DNA of 8,695 nt from an uncultured Collinsella sp. (GCA_900550825.1 URTZ01000080.1:1-8695), one strand, 5' to 3'. Counted from the stretch's first letter, positions 1 to 6,912 are shown. Translations and numbers: made by a program. Notes: generated by a model from the letters alone, not told the origin.

Positions 1-896
1 GGGAGGTCAATCCCGACCACATTCTGCAGACCAATGGCTGCACGTGTGCGAACCTCAACGCCATCATGGCCGTGGTCGAGCCCGGCGACCACGTTATCGC
101 CGAGTGGCCCACCTACGCGCCGCTCTACGAGATTCCGCGCACGCTGGGCGCCGAGGTCGAGTATTGGGAGCTTTGCGAGGAACTCGGCTGGAAGCCCGAT
201 ATCGAGGAACTCAAGCGCTTGGTGCGCCCCAACACCAAGCTTATCTGCATAAACAACGCATCGAACCCCATCGGTACGGTGCTCGATACCGATATGCTCG
301 GCCAGATTGCCGAGATCGCCCGTTCGGTGGGCGCCTACGTGCTGTGCGACGAGGTGTATCTGCCGCTCGAAAACACTGGGTCCTTTATGTCGATGGTCGA
401 CGTGTACGAGAAGGCCATTGTCACCAACTCGTTGTCGAAGACCTATTCGACGCCTGCGGCCCGCGTGGGCTGGGTCGTGGCCGACGAAGAGGTGTCCAAC
501 CGCATCCGTACCTATCGCGATTACACCATGATCTGCGGCGGTGTGTTCAACGACGCCCTGGCGACCTATGTGCTTGAGCACAAGGACAAGATCCTCGAGC
601 GCAACCGCAAGATCGTGTTTGGAAACCGCGATATCGCGCAGGCTTGGATTGATACGCAGCATCGCGTTTCCTGGACGGCCCCGCAGGGCGTGTCCACCTC
701 GTTTATCCAGCTTGATATTCCCGAGGATGATGAGGAGTTCTGCAAGCGCCTGCTGTCCGAGAGGGGAGTGCTGTTGGTTCCCGGCAGCCGCTTTGAGCTT
801 CCCTGCGGCGCACGCCTGGGCTACTGCGCGAGCGAGGACGTTCTGCGCGAGGGTCTGAGGCTTCTGGGCGAGGCACTGGCGGTGTTCGATCGCTAG
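1..896 (+). CDS. Class I/II PLP-dependent aminotransferase, ArcT-like, copy 1 (5'-truncated by the window edge)
   Basis: The reading frame is open from the window edge (first full codon at 3) to TAG at 894-896. It gives 297 residues and lacks about 77 N-terminal residues compared with the complete copy at 2859-3983. Fold-type I aminotransferase signatures are visible: NNASNPIGT (the N-P-x-G motif), CDEVYLPL (Asp for the pyridine nitrogen, Tyr for O3'), SLSKTYSTPAARVGW with the PLP-binding Lys at codon 438-440, and a C-terminal GARLGYC whose Arg probably binds the substrate carboxylate. It should be a soluble cytoplasmic enzyme; the amino donor cannot be read from sequence. Bases 1-576 differ from copy 2 at about 63 positions, mostly third positions, while everything from 577 on is identical. 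One oddity is Cys (codon 45-47) where copy 2 has Gly in NGCTGAN, near the expected cofactor phosphate loop. Lactobacillus arc operons contain a comparable putative transaminase, arcT; the link to arginine catabolism here is inferred from context. Confidence 0.88.
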   Translation, partial: EVNPDHILQTNGCTCANLNAIMAVVEPGDHVIAEWPTYAPLYEIPRTLGAEVEYWELCEELGWKPDIEELKRLVRPNTKLICINNASNPIGTVLDTDMLGQIAEIARSVGAYVLCDEVYLPLENTGSFMSMVDVYEKAIVTNSLSKTYSTPAARVGWVVADEEVSNRIRTYRDYTMICGGVFNDALATYVLEHKDKILERNRKIVFGNRDIAQAWIDTQHRVSWTAPQGVSTSFIQLDIPEDDEEFCKRLLSERGVLLVPGSRFELPCGARLGYCASEDVLREGLRLLGEALAVFDR

Positions 897-948
897 GATT
901 CCGACGGCTCTCAAAGCCGCTCAAATCTGTCTACGATTATCGATAACT

Positions 949-985
949 GACCCGTTTCCCAAGAGGGGAGCGGGTCTGTTTTTCT
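949..985 (+). terminator. Intrinsic terminator after aminotransferase copy 1
   Basis: The arm GACCCGTTTCCC (949-960) pairs with GGGGAGCGGGTC (965-976), with two G-U wobbles and an AAGA loop. It is followed by TGTTTTTCT. It lies 53 bases after the aminotransferase stop and separates that gene from the arcA regulatory region. Confidence 0.85.
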
Positions 986-1467
986 ATACCGAGAAGTCAA
1001 GTTGTTACAAATGAGGCCGTAAGGCGAGCCGGTATCCGATGGGCCTTATACTGAGCTTCCGGTGAACGGTATCAAGCGTCTGGTAAACGGTAATTTGTTA
1101 CCAGAAATGAATAGGACAAACTTTTTTCTGAATAAAAATGAAAATGGTTGAGACGCGGTATGAATCGCTAATTCTATTCATAGCTTTATTGGAAATATGC
1201 AATTTGAGGGTGGTTTAATAAAGTTAAGTTCCATTTGTTATTTAGATTGAAAACGCGTTTAAGCACGTAAATAAACTTTATTAAATCAAAGTGTGCCATG
1301 CGTGAAGTATATGTGTATGCCGTTCACCCCTCATATAAAACCGTTCGGGGGCGAGGTGGAAGTATGAACTGATTTTGGATATAAATATGTCGTCAGCAAT
1401 AACGCCTCACACGGAGGGGCGCTAACGAATCGGCCCTGACAGGGGCCCGAAAGAAAGGTAGGAGGCC
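986..1467 (+). promoter_or_regulatory. AT-rich arcA upstream region, copy 1: candidate operators, promoter and leader
   Basis: No convincing gene lies here. The base composition is much more AT-rich than the genes. Visible elements are: a direct repeat GGTGAACGGTAT (1061-1072) / GGTAAACGGTAA (1082-1093), 21 bp apart; a dyad GGTAA-N4-TTACC (1089-1102); a dyad TATGAAT-N10-ATTCATA (1159-1182); a perfect 12-bp inverted repeat TTTAATAAAGTT (1214-1225) / AACTTTATTAAA (1274-1285); and a palindrome AAACGCGTTT (1251-1260). A possible -10 box, TATAAA (1334-1339), has no good -35 at 17 bp, which would fit an activator-dependent promoter. The leader carries a small hairpin, GGCCCT (1432-1437) / GGGGCC (1442-1447). 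The start codon at 1468 is preceded by AAAGG (1454-1458, 9-nt spacing) and by AGGAGG (1460-1465), which is only 2 nt away. That arcA is driven from here is inferred from the terminator upstream. Confidence 0.6.
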
Positions 1468-2709
1468 ATGACGAAAGGTCTGCACGTGCCTTCCGAGATC
1501 GGCAAGCTCAGGAAGGTCTGCCTGCACCGTCCCGGCGACGAGCTCCTCAACCTGCCGCCCGACGAGCTCGAGCGACTCCTGTTCGACGACGTCCCGTTCC
1601 TGGAGGTCGCACAGCAGGAGCACGACACCTTCGCCCAGATCCTGAGGGACCAGGGCGTGGAGGTCCTCTACCTCGAGAACCTCGTCGCCGAGGTGTTCGA
1701 CCAGGTCCCCGGCGCCCGCGCCGAGTTCACCGACCAGTACATCGCCGAGGCCGGCATCCGCGGCCAGCACATGCCGCAGATCGTCCGCGAGAAGCTGGAC
1801 TCCATCGAGGACAACCTCGAGTTCGTCAAGAAGACCATGGCCGGCATGACCAAGGCCGAGATCGACATGCCCCTCACGGCGTCCACGACCCTCGACTCCC
1901 TGGTCAACTCCGAGTCCGAGTCCGACCTGATCATCGACCCGATGCCCAACCTCTACTTCACCCGCGACCCGTTCGCGGTCGTCGGCGAGGGCGTCAACCT
2001 CAACCGCATGTACTCGGTCACCCGCAACCGCGAGACCCTGTACGGCAAGTACGTCTTCAAGTACCACCCCGACTACAAGGACGTCTCCCTGTACTTCCGC
2101 CGCGACTGCCAGTTCCACACCGAGGGCGGCGACGTGCTGAACATCAACGAGAAGACCCTCGCCGTCGGCATCTCCCAGCGCACCCAGGCCGCCGCTATCG
2201 ACGTCATGGCCCAGAACATCTTCTGGAACTCCGACTCCAAGGTCGAGCGCATCCTGGCCTTCGACATCCCGGTCTCGCGCGCCTTCATGCACCTCGACAC
2301 GGTCTTCACCCAGATCGACGTCGATAAGTTCACGATCCACCCCGCCATCATGGGCACCCTGCGCGTCTACGAGCTGACCGCTGGCAAGAACCCGGGCGAC
2401 GTGAACATCCGCCTGATCGAGGACACCCTCGAGCACGTCCTGGAGGACGCCACCGGCGTCGACCAGGTCAAGCTGATCCCCTGCGGCGGCGGCGACCCGA
2501 TCGCGGCCTCCCGCGAGCAGTGGAACGACGGCTCCAACACCCTGTGCGTCGAGCCCGGCAAGATCTGCGTCTACGCCCGCAACACCGTCACCAACGACGT
2601 GCTGTACAAGGAGGGCCTGGACCTTCTCGTCGTGCCCTCCGCCGAGCTCTCCCGCGGCCGCGGCGGCCCGCGCTGCATGAGCATGCCCTTCTGGCGCGAG
2701 GACCTCTAA
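1468..2709 (+). CDS. arcA: Arginine deiminase, copy 1
   Basis: ArcA hydrolyses L-arginine to L-citrulline and ammonia, the first step of the cytoplasmic ADI pathway. The 413-residue length is normal for the family. The N-terminus (GLHVPSEIGKLRKVCLHRPG) is typical of ArcA and supports this ATG. The catalytic set is complete: FTRDP (164-168), EGGD with Glu219, HLDTV with His275 and Asp277, NDGSN (353-357) and GRGGPRCMSMP with nucleophile Cys403. Codons are heavily C/G-ending even beside the neighbouring aminotransferase gene, which suggests high expression. The gene is identical in DNA and protein to the copy at 4555-5796. It is followed by a strong terminator and an aminotransferase gene rather than by arcB, so it looks like a single-gene transcript. 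AGGAGG is unusually close to the ATG, so the upstream AAAGG may be the working ribosome site. Confidence 0.97.
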   Translation: MTKGLHVPSEIGKLRKVCLHRPGDELLNLPPDELERLLFDDVPFLEVAQQEHDTFAQILRDQGVEVLYLENLVAEVFDQVPGARAEFTDQYIAEAGIRGQHMPQIVREKLDSIEDNLEFVKKTMAGMTKAEIDMPLTASTTLDSLVNSESESDLIIDPMPNLYFTRDPFAVVGEGVNLNRMYSVTRNRETLYGKYVFKYHPDYKDVSLYFRRDCQFHTEGGDVLNINEKTLAVGISQRTQAAAIDVMAQNIFWNSDSKVERILAFDIPVSRAFMHLDTVFTQIDVDKFTIHPAIMGTLRVYELTAGKNPGDVNIRLIEDTLEHVLEDATGVDQVKLIPCGGGDPIAASREQWNDGSNTLCVEPGKICVYARNTVTNDVLYKEGLDLLVVPSAELSRGRGGPRCMSMPFWREDL

Positions 2710-2772
2710 GGTCTTCAAGGACCCGTATAGGTCTTAATACATACATCTAGCTGCCAATAGATGTCTCCCATT

Positions 2773-2808
2773 GGGGCGGTGCGGGTTTTCGCACCGCCCC
2801 ATTCTTGT
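2773..2808 (+). terminator. Strong intrinsic terminator after arcA copy 1
   Basis: A perfect 11-bp GC-rich stem, GGGGCGGTGCG (2773-2783) / CGCACCGCCCC (2790-2800), has loop GGTTTT and is followed by ATTCTTGT. It lies 63 bases after the arcA stop and 51 bases before the next start. A weaker 6-bp dyad, ACATCT (2743-2748) / AGATGT (2759-2764), sits just upstream. This whole spacer is absent after arcA copy 2. Confidence 0.88.
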
Positions 2809-2858
2809 ATGAGGAACGTCAACACGATTGGATGACTGCTTTTGTAAGGAGCTTGGCC

Positions 2859-3983
2859 ATGGACATCAAGACAATCGGCGTTGAGGAATGGCTTAACGTT
2901 TGGGAGAAGAGCGCTACGTGGGATATCGCCCAGTCGACAATCTCCTCGCTTACCATGGGCGAGCTGCGCGCGCTCGACGACCAAGATGGTGCCACGTTCT
3001 ACGAGCGCCTGGACTGCGAGAAAATGAACTACGGCTGGATTGAGGGTTCGCCGGAGTTTAAGGCCGAGGTTGCCAAGCTGTATCGTCGCGAGGTCAATCC
3101 CGATCATATTCTGCAGACCAATGGCTGCACGGGTGCCAACCTCAACGCCATCATGGCCGTGGTCGAGCCCGGCGACCATGTGATTGCCGAGTGGCCCACC
3201 TATGCGCCGCTCTATGAGATCCCGCGTACACTCGGCGCCGAGGTTGAGTATTGGGAGCTTTGCGAGGAGCTCGGATGGAAACCCGATATCGAACAGCTCA
3301 AGCGCCTCGTTCGCCCCAACACCAAGCTCATTTGCATCAATAACGCATCGAACCCTATCGGTACGGTGCTCGATGCCGATACGCTCGGCCAGATCGCCGA
3401 GATTGCCCGCTCGGTTGGCGCCTATGTGCTGTGCGACGAGGTGTACCTGCCGCTTGAGAACACCGAGGACTTTTTGTCGATGGCCGATGTGTACGAGAAG
3501 GCCATCGTCACCAACTCGGTGTCCAAGACCTATTCGACGCCTGCGACCCGCGTGGGCTGGGTTGTGGCAGACGAAGAGGTATCTAACCGCATTCGCACGT
3601 ACCGCGACTACACCATGATTTGCGGCGGCGTGTTCAACGACGCCCTGGCGACCTATGTGCTCAAGCACAAGGACAAGATCCTCGAGCGCAACCGCAAGAT
3701 CGTGTTTGGAAACCGCGATATCGCGCAGGCTTGGATTGATACGCAGCATCGCGTTTCCTGGACGGCCCCGCAGGGCGTGTCCACCTCGTTTATCCAGCTT
3801 GATATTCCCGAGGATGATGAGGAGTTCTGCAAGCGCCTGCTGTCCGAGAGGGGAGTGCTGTTGGTTCCCGGCAGCCGCTTTGAGCTTCCCTGCGGCGCAC
3901 GCCTGGGCTACTGCGCGAGCGAGGACGTTCTGCGCGAGGGTCTGAGGCTTCTGGGCGAGGCACTGGCGGTGTTCGATCGCTAG
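2859..3983 (+). CDS. Class I/II PLP-dependent aminotransferase, ArcT-like, copy 2 (complete)
   Basis: This is a 374-residue cytoplasmic PLP enzyme of aminotransferase fold type I. The ATG at 2859 is chosen because AAGGAG (2846-2851) precedes it by 7 nt. An in-frame TTG at 2805 would add 18 residues but lies in the terminator tail. Motifs in order: YGWIEGSPEFKAEVAKLY (58-75), TNGCTGAN (87-94, expected phosphate loop), NNASNPIGT with Asn165, CDEVY with Asp193 and Tyr196, VSKTYSTP with PLP-Lys223, Arg231, PGSRF (337-341) and GARLGYC with Arg348 as the likely carboxylate-binding residue. Substrate is unknown. It resembles the putative transaminase ArcT of lactic acid bacterial arc operons and may act on an amino acid linked to arginine or ornithine metabolism; a capreomycidine-synthase-like assignment is an alternative I cannot test. 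There is no clear promoter in the 50 bases after the preceding terminator, so expression may depend on read-through. From 3664 on it is identical to copy 1. Confidence 0.92.
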   Translation: MDIKTIGVEEWLNVWEKSATWDIAQSTISSLTMGELRALDDQDGATFYERLDCEKMNYGWIEGSPEFKAEVAKLYRREVNPDHILQTNGCTGANLNAIMAVVEPGDHVIAEWPTYAPLYEIPRTLGAEVEYWELCEELGWKPDIEQLKRLVRPNTKLICINNASNPIGTVLDADTLGQIAEIARSVGAYVLCDEVYLPLENTEDFLSMADVYEKAIVTNSVSKTYSTPATRVGWVVADEEVSNRIRTYRDYTMICGGVFNDALATYVLKHKDKILERNRKIVFGNRDIAQAWIDTQHRVSWTAPQGVSTSFIQLDIPEDDEEFCKRLLSERGVLLVPGSRFELPCGARLGYCASEDVLREGLRLLGEALAVFDR

Positions 3984-4035
3984 GATTCCGACGGCTCTCA
4001 AAGCCGCTCAAATCTGTCTACGATTATCGATAACT

Positions 4036-4072
4036 GACCCGTTTCCCAAGAGGGGAGCGGGTCTGTTTTTCT
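4036..4072 (+). terminator. Intrinsic terminator after aminotransferase copy 2
   Basis: Same hairpin as at 949-985: arms 4036-4047 and 4052-4063 with an AAGA loop, followed by TGTTTTTCT. It isolates the second arcA regulatory region from the aminotransferase transcript. Confidence 0.85.
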
Positions 4073-4554
4073 ATACCGAGAAGTCAAGTTGTTACAAATG
4101 AGGCCGTAAGGCGAGCCGGTATCCGATGGGCCTTATACTGAGCTTCCGGTGAACGGTATCAAGCGTCTGGTAAACGGTAATTTGTTACCAGAAATGAATA
4201 GGACAAACTTTTTTCTGAATAAAAATGAAAATGGTTGAGACGCGGTATGAATCGCTAATTCTATTCATAGCTTTATTGGAAATATGCAATTTGAGGGTGG
4301 TTTAATAAAGTTAAGTTCCATTTGTTATTTAGATTGAAAACGCGTTTAAGCACGTAAATAAACTTTATTAAATCAAAGTGTGCCATGCGTGAAGTATATG
4401 TGTATGCCGTTCACCCCTCATATAAAACCGTTCGGGGGCGAGGTGGAAGTATGAACTGATTTTGGATATAAATATGTCGTCAGCAATAACGCCTCACACG
4501 GAGGGGCGCTAACGAATCGGCCCTGACAGGGGCCCGAAAGAAAGGTAGGAGGCC
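4073..4554 (+). promoter_or_regulatory. AT-rich arcA upstream region, copy 2: candidate operators, promoter and leader
   Basis: Identical to 986-1467. The elements recur at: direct repeat GGTGAACGGTAT / GGTAAACGGTAA (4148-4159, 4169-4180); TATGAAT-N10-ATTCATA (4246-4269); 12-bp inverted repeat (4301-4312 / 4361-4372); AAACGCGTTT (4338-4347); candidate -10 TATAAA (4421-4426); leader hairpin (4519-4534). No gene was found. Both arcA genes should therefore respond to the same regulator, which is not encoded in the window. Confidence 0.6.
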
Positions 4555-5796
4555 ATGACGAAAGGTCTGCACGTGCCTTCCGAGATCGGCAAGCTCAGGA
4601 AGGTCTGCCTGCACCGTCCCGGCGACGAGCTCCTCAACCTGCCGCCCGACGAGCTCGAGCGACTCCTGTTCGACGACGTCCCGTTCCTGGAGGTCGCACA
4701 GCAGGAGCACGACACCTTCGCCCAGATCCTGAGGGACCAGGGCGTGGAGGTCCTCTACCTCGAGAACCTCGTCGCCGAGGTGTTCGACCAGGTCCCCGGC
4801 GCCCGCGCCGAGTTCACCGACCAGTACATCGCCGAGGCCGGCATCCGCGGCCAGCACATGCCGCAGATCGTCCGCGAGAAGCTGGACTCCATCGAGGACA
4901 ACCTCGAGTTCGTCAAGAAGACCATGGCCGGCATGACCAAGGCCGAGATCGACATGCCCCTCACGGCGTCCACGACCCTCGACTCCCTGGTCAACTCCGA
5001 GTCCGAGTCCGACCTGATCATCGACCCGATGCCCAACCTCTACTTCACCCGCGACCCGTTCGCGGTCGTCGGCGAGGGCGTCAACCTCAACCGCATGTAC
5101 TCGGTCACCCGCAACCGCGAGACCCTGTACGGCAAGTACGTCTTCAAGTACCACCCCGACTACAAGGACGTCTCCCTGTACTTCCGCCGCGACTGCCAGT
5201 TCCACACCGAGGGCGGCGACGTGCTGAACATCAACGAGAAGACCCTCGCCGTCGGCATCTCCCAGCGCACCCAGGCCGCCGCTATCGACGTCATGGCCCA
5301 GAACATCTTCTGGAACTCCGACTCCAAGGTCGAGCGCATCCTGGCCTTCGACATCCCGGTCTCGCGCGCCTTCATGCACCTCGACACGGTCTTCACCCAG
5401 ATCGACGTCGATAAGTTCACGATCCACCCCGCCATCATGGGCACCCTGCGCGTCTACGAGCTGACCGCTGGCAAGAACCCGGGCGACGTGAACATCCGCC
5501 TGATCGAGGACACCCTCGAGCACGTCCTGGAGGACGCCACCGGCGTCGACCAGGTCAAGCTGATCCCCTGCGGCGGCGGCGACCCGATCGCGGCCTCCCG
5601 CGAGCAGTGGAACGACGGCTCCAACACCCTGTGCGTCGAGCCCGGCAAGATCTGCGTCTACGCCCGCAACACCGTCACCAACGACGTGCTGTACAAGGAG
5701 GGCCTGGACCTTCTCGTCGTGCCCTCCGCCGAGCTCTCCCGCGGCCGCGGCGGCCCGCGCTGCATGAGCATGCCCTTCTGGCGCGAGGACCTCTAA
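4555..5796 (+). CDS. arcA: Arginine deiminase, copy 2
   Basis: The 413-residue protein is identical to that of 1468-2709, with the same complete active site (Asp167 in FTRDP, Glu219, His275, Asp277, Cys403). It is the copy that lies directly upstream of arcB (105-bp spacer), the usual arcA-arcB order. The spacer has two hairpins but no U-tract, so an arcA-arcB transcript is plausible, with ArcA making citrulline for ArcB. The identical DNA, including synonymous sites, indicates very recent duplication or gene conversion with copy 1. Confidence 0.97.
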   Translation: MTKGLHVPSEIGKLRKVCLHRPGDELLNLPPDELERLLFDDVPFLEVAQQEHDTFAQILRDQGVEVLYLENLVAEVFDQVPGARAEFTDQYIAEAGIRGQHMPQIVREKLDSIEDNLEFVKKTMAGMTKAEIDMPLTASTTLDSLVNSESESDLIIDPMPNLYFTRDPFAVVGEGVNLNRMYSVTRNRETLYGKYVFKYHPDYKDVSLYFRRDCQFHTEGGDVLNINEKTLAVGISQRTQAAAIDVMAQNIFWNSDSKVERILAFDIPVSRAFMHLDTVFTQIDVDKFTIHPAIMGTLRVYELTAGKNPGDVNIRLIEDTLEHVLEDATGVDQVKLIPCGGGDPIAASREQWNDGSNTLCVEPGKICVYARNTVTNDVLYKEGLDLLVVPSAELSRGRGGPRCMSMPFWREDL

Positions 5797-5808
5797 GTCT
5801 TTCCGTTT

Positions 5809-5856
5809 CCGGTGCGGTCCCCCTACAACCGCACCGGCTTCGCCCGTTAAACGGGC
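5809..5856 (+). promoter_or_regulatory. Two hairpins in the arcA-arcB spacer (possible processing or attenuation site)
   Basis: The first stem is CCGGTGCGGT (5809-5818) / ACCGCACCGG (5828-5837), 10 bp with a 9-nt loop. The second is GCCCGTT-A-AACGGGC (5842-5856). Neither is followed by a run of T, so efficient termination is unlikely. A stable stem after arcA could protect the upstream mRNA or lower arcB relative to arcA; that role is inferred. Confidence 0.55.
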
Positions 5857-5901
5857 AACACTGATACTTACGTAATTCATTTCTTCGAAAGGAATCGAAC
5901 C

Positions 5902-6897
5902 ATGGGTGTTAACCTCTCCGGCCGTAGCTTCCTCAAGCTTCTCGACCTCACCACCGAGGAGATCGAGTACCTGCTCAAGCTCTCCAAGAACTTCAAGGAT
6001 ATGAAGCGCGCTGGCGTTCCGCATCGCTATCTCGAGGGCAAGAACATCGTTCTGCTCTTCCAGAAGACCTCCACTCGTACCCGCTGCGCCTTCGAGGTCG
6101 GCGGCATGGACCTGGGCATGGGCGTGACCTATCTCGATCCCGGTTCGTCGCAGATGGGCAAGAAGGAGTCCATCGAGGACACCGCCCGCGTTCTCGGCCG
6201 CATGTATGACGGCATCGAGTTCCGCGGCTTTGCCCAGGACGACGTCGAGGAGCTCGCTGCCAAGTCCGGCGTGCCCGTGTGGAACGGCCTGACCACTGAG
6301 TGGCATCCCACCCAGATGCTCGCCGACATCCTGACCGTCCAGGAGAACTTCAACTACGACATCAAGGGCAAGACCCTCGTCTTCATGGGCGACTGCAAGA
6401 ACAACGTTGCTCGCTCCCTCATGGTCGTCTGCTCCAAGCTCGGCATGAACTTCGTGGCCTGCGGCCCCGAGGAGTGCATGCCCGCTGACGACGTCATCGA
6501 GGCCTGCAAGCCCATCGCCGAGGCCAACGGCTGCACCATCAAGCTGACCACCGACGTCAAGGACGGCGTCACCGGTGCCGACGTTATCTACACCGACGTG
6601 TGGGTCTCCATGGGCGAGCCCGACGAGGTCTGGGCCGAGCGCATCGCTCAGCTCACCCCGTATCGTGTCACCTCCGAGGTCATGGCTATGGCCAACCCGG
6701 GTGCCATCTTCCTGCACTGCCTGCCCAGCTTCCACGACACCAACACCACCATTGGCGCCGAGAAGTGCGAGCAGTTCGGCATCACCGAGCAGGAGGTCAC
6801 CGACGAGGTCTTCGAGAGCCCCGCTTCCAAGGTCTTCGACGAGGCCGAGAACCGCATGCACACCATCAAGGCTGTCATGTACGCCACGCTCAAGTAA
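5902..6897 (+). CDS. arcB: Ornithine carbamoyltransferase, probably catabolic (ADI pathway)
   Basis: The 331-residue length is typical of the family. In the ADI pathway this cytoplasmic enzyme converts citrulline and phosphate to ornithine and carbamoyl phosphate. Carbamoyl-phosphate motif STRTR (57-61) and HPTQ (135-138) are present, as are the domain-2 start FMGDCKNN (161-168), the ornithine motif DVWVSMGE (232-239) and HCLP (272-275) with its active-site Cys. The ATG follows AAAGGAA (5888-5894) at about 7 nt. The order arcA-arcB-transporter indicates the catabolic form; an anabolic ArgF cannot be excluded from motifs alone, as they are shared. It probably shares a transcript with arcA copy 2 and ends at its own terminator at 6913-6950. 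Confidence 0.96.
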   Translation: MGVNLSGRSFLKLLDLTTEEIEYLLKLSKNFKDMKRAGVPHRYLEGKNIVLLFQKTSTRTRCAFEVGGMDLGMGVTYLDPGSSQMGKKESIEDTARVLGRMYDGIEFRGFAQDDVEELAAKSGVPVWNGLTTEWHPTQMLADILTVQENFNYDIKGKTLVFMGDCKNNVARSLMVVCSKLGMNFVACGPEECMPADDVIEACKPIAEANGCTIKLTTDVKDGVTGADVIYTDVWVSMGEPDEVWAERIAQLTPYRVTSEVMAMANPGAIFLHCLPSFHDTNTTIGAEKCEQFGITEQEVTDEVFESPASKVFDEAENRMHTIKAVMYATLK

Positions 6898-6912
6898 GAG
6901 CATCTAGCATCT

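Larger units (their letters stand above)
577..2710 (+). repeat. Long identical direct repeat, copy 1 (2134 bp, partner 3664-5797)
   Basis: Shifting by 3087 bases gives an apparently perfect match throughout this segment, compared line by line by eye. It contains the last 107 codons of the aminotransferase gene with its terminator, the AT-rich upstream region and all of arcA. The left edge lies inside the aminotransferase gene (mismatches at 575 and 576, none after). The right edge is one base past the arcA stop codon, where the two flanks become unrelated. Confidence 0.95.
3664..5797 (+). repeat. Long identical direct repeat, copy 2 (2134 bp, partner 577-2710)
   Basis: This is the second copy of the aminotransferase 3' end, terminator, regulatory region and arcA, at an offset of +3087. 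No mismatch was seen by eye. Recombination between the two copies would delete 3087 bp, leaving one hybrid aminotransferase gene and one arcA joined to arcB. Confidence 0.95.

Noticed and set aside
1159..1182. TATGAAT-N10-ATTCATA considered as an ArgR-binding ARG box
   Set aside because: The half-sites resemble TGAAT/ATTCA but the spacing is 10 rather than the expected 4 bases, so I kept it only as an unassigned dyad.
1298..1372. 24-codon open frame (MREVYVYAVHP...) in the arcA upstream region, considered as a leader peptide
   Set aside because: It has no good ribosome site, shows no run of arginine or ornithine-related codons beyond chance, and overlaps the candidate -10 box. It could not be supported.
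1393..2718. Antisense frame of about 441 codons opposite arcA copy 1
   Set aside because: Same codon-bias shadow as above, with the same biased composition and no promoter or ribosome site.
2805..2858. 18-residue N-terminal extension of aminotransferase copy 2 from a TTG start
   Set aside because: The TTG lies in the T-rich tail of a terminator and has no Shine-Dalgarno. The ATG at 2859 has AAGGAG at proper spacing.
2715..4001. Antisense frame of about 428 codons opposite aminotransferase copy 2
   Set aside because: It is the complement of a gene with clear motifs, crosses the upstream terminator and has no homology I recognise.
4480..6903. Very long open antisense frame (about 807 codons) running across arcA copy 2, the spacer and arcB
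   Set aside because: It lies opposite two certain genes in the frame that mirrors their C/G-ending third positions. The product is a low-complexity string of Gly, Val, Leu, Asp and Ala with no recognisable domain. It is a by-product of codon bias.
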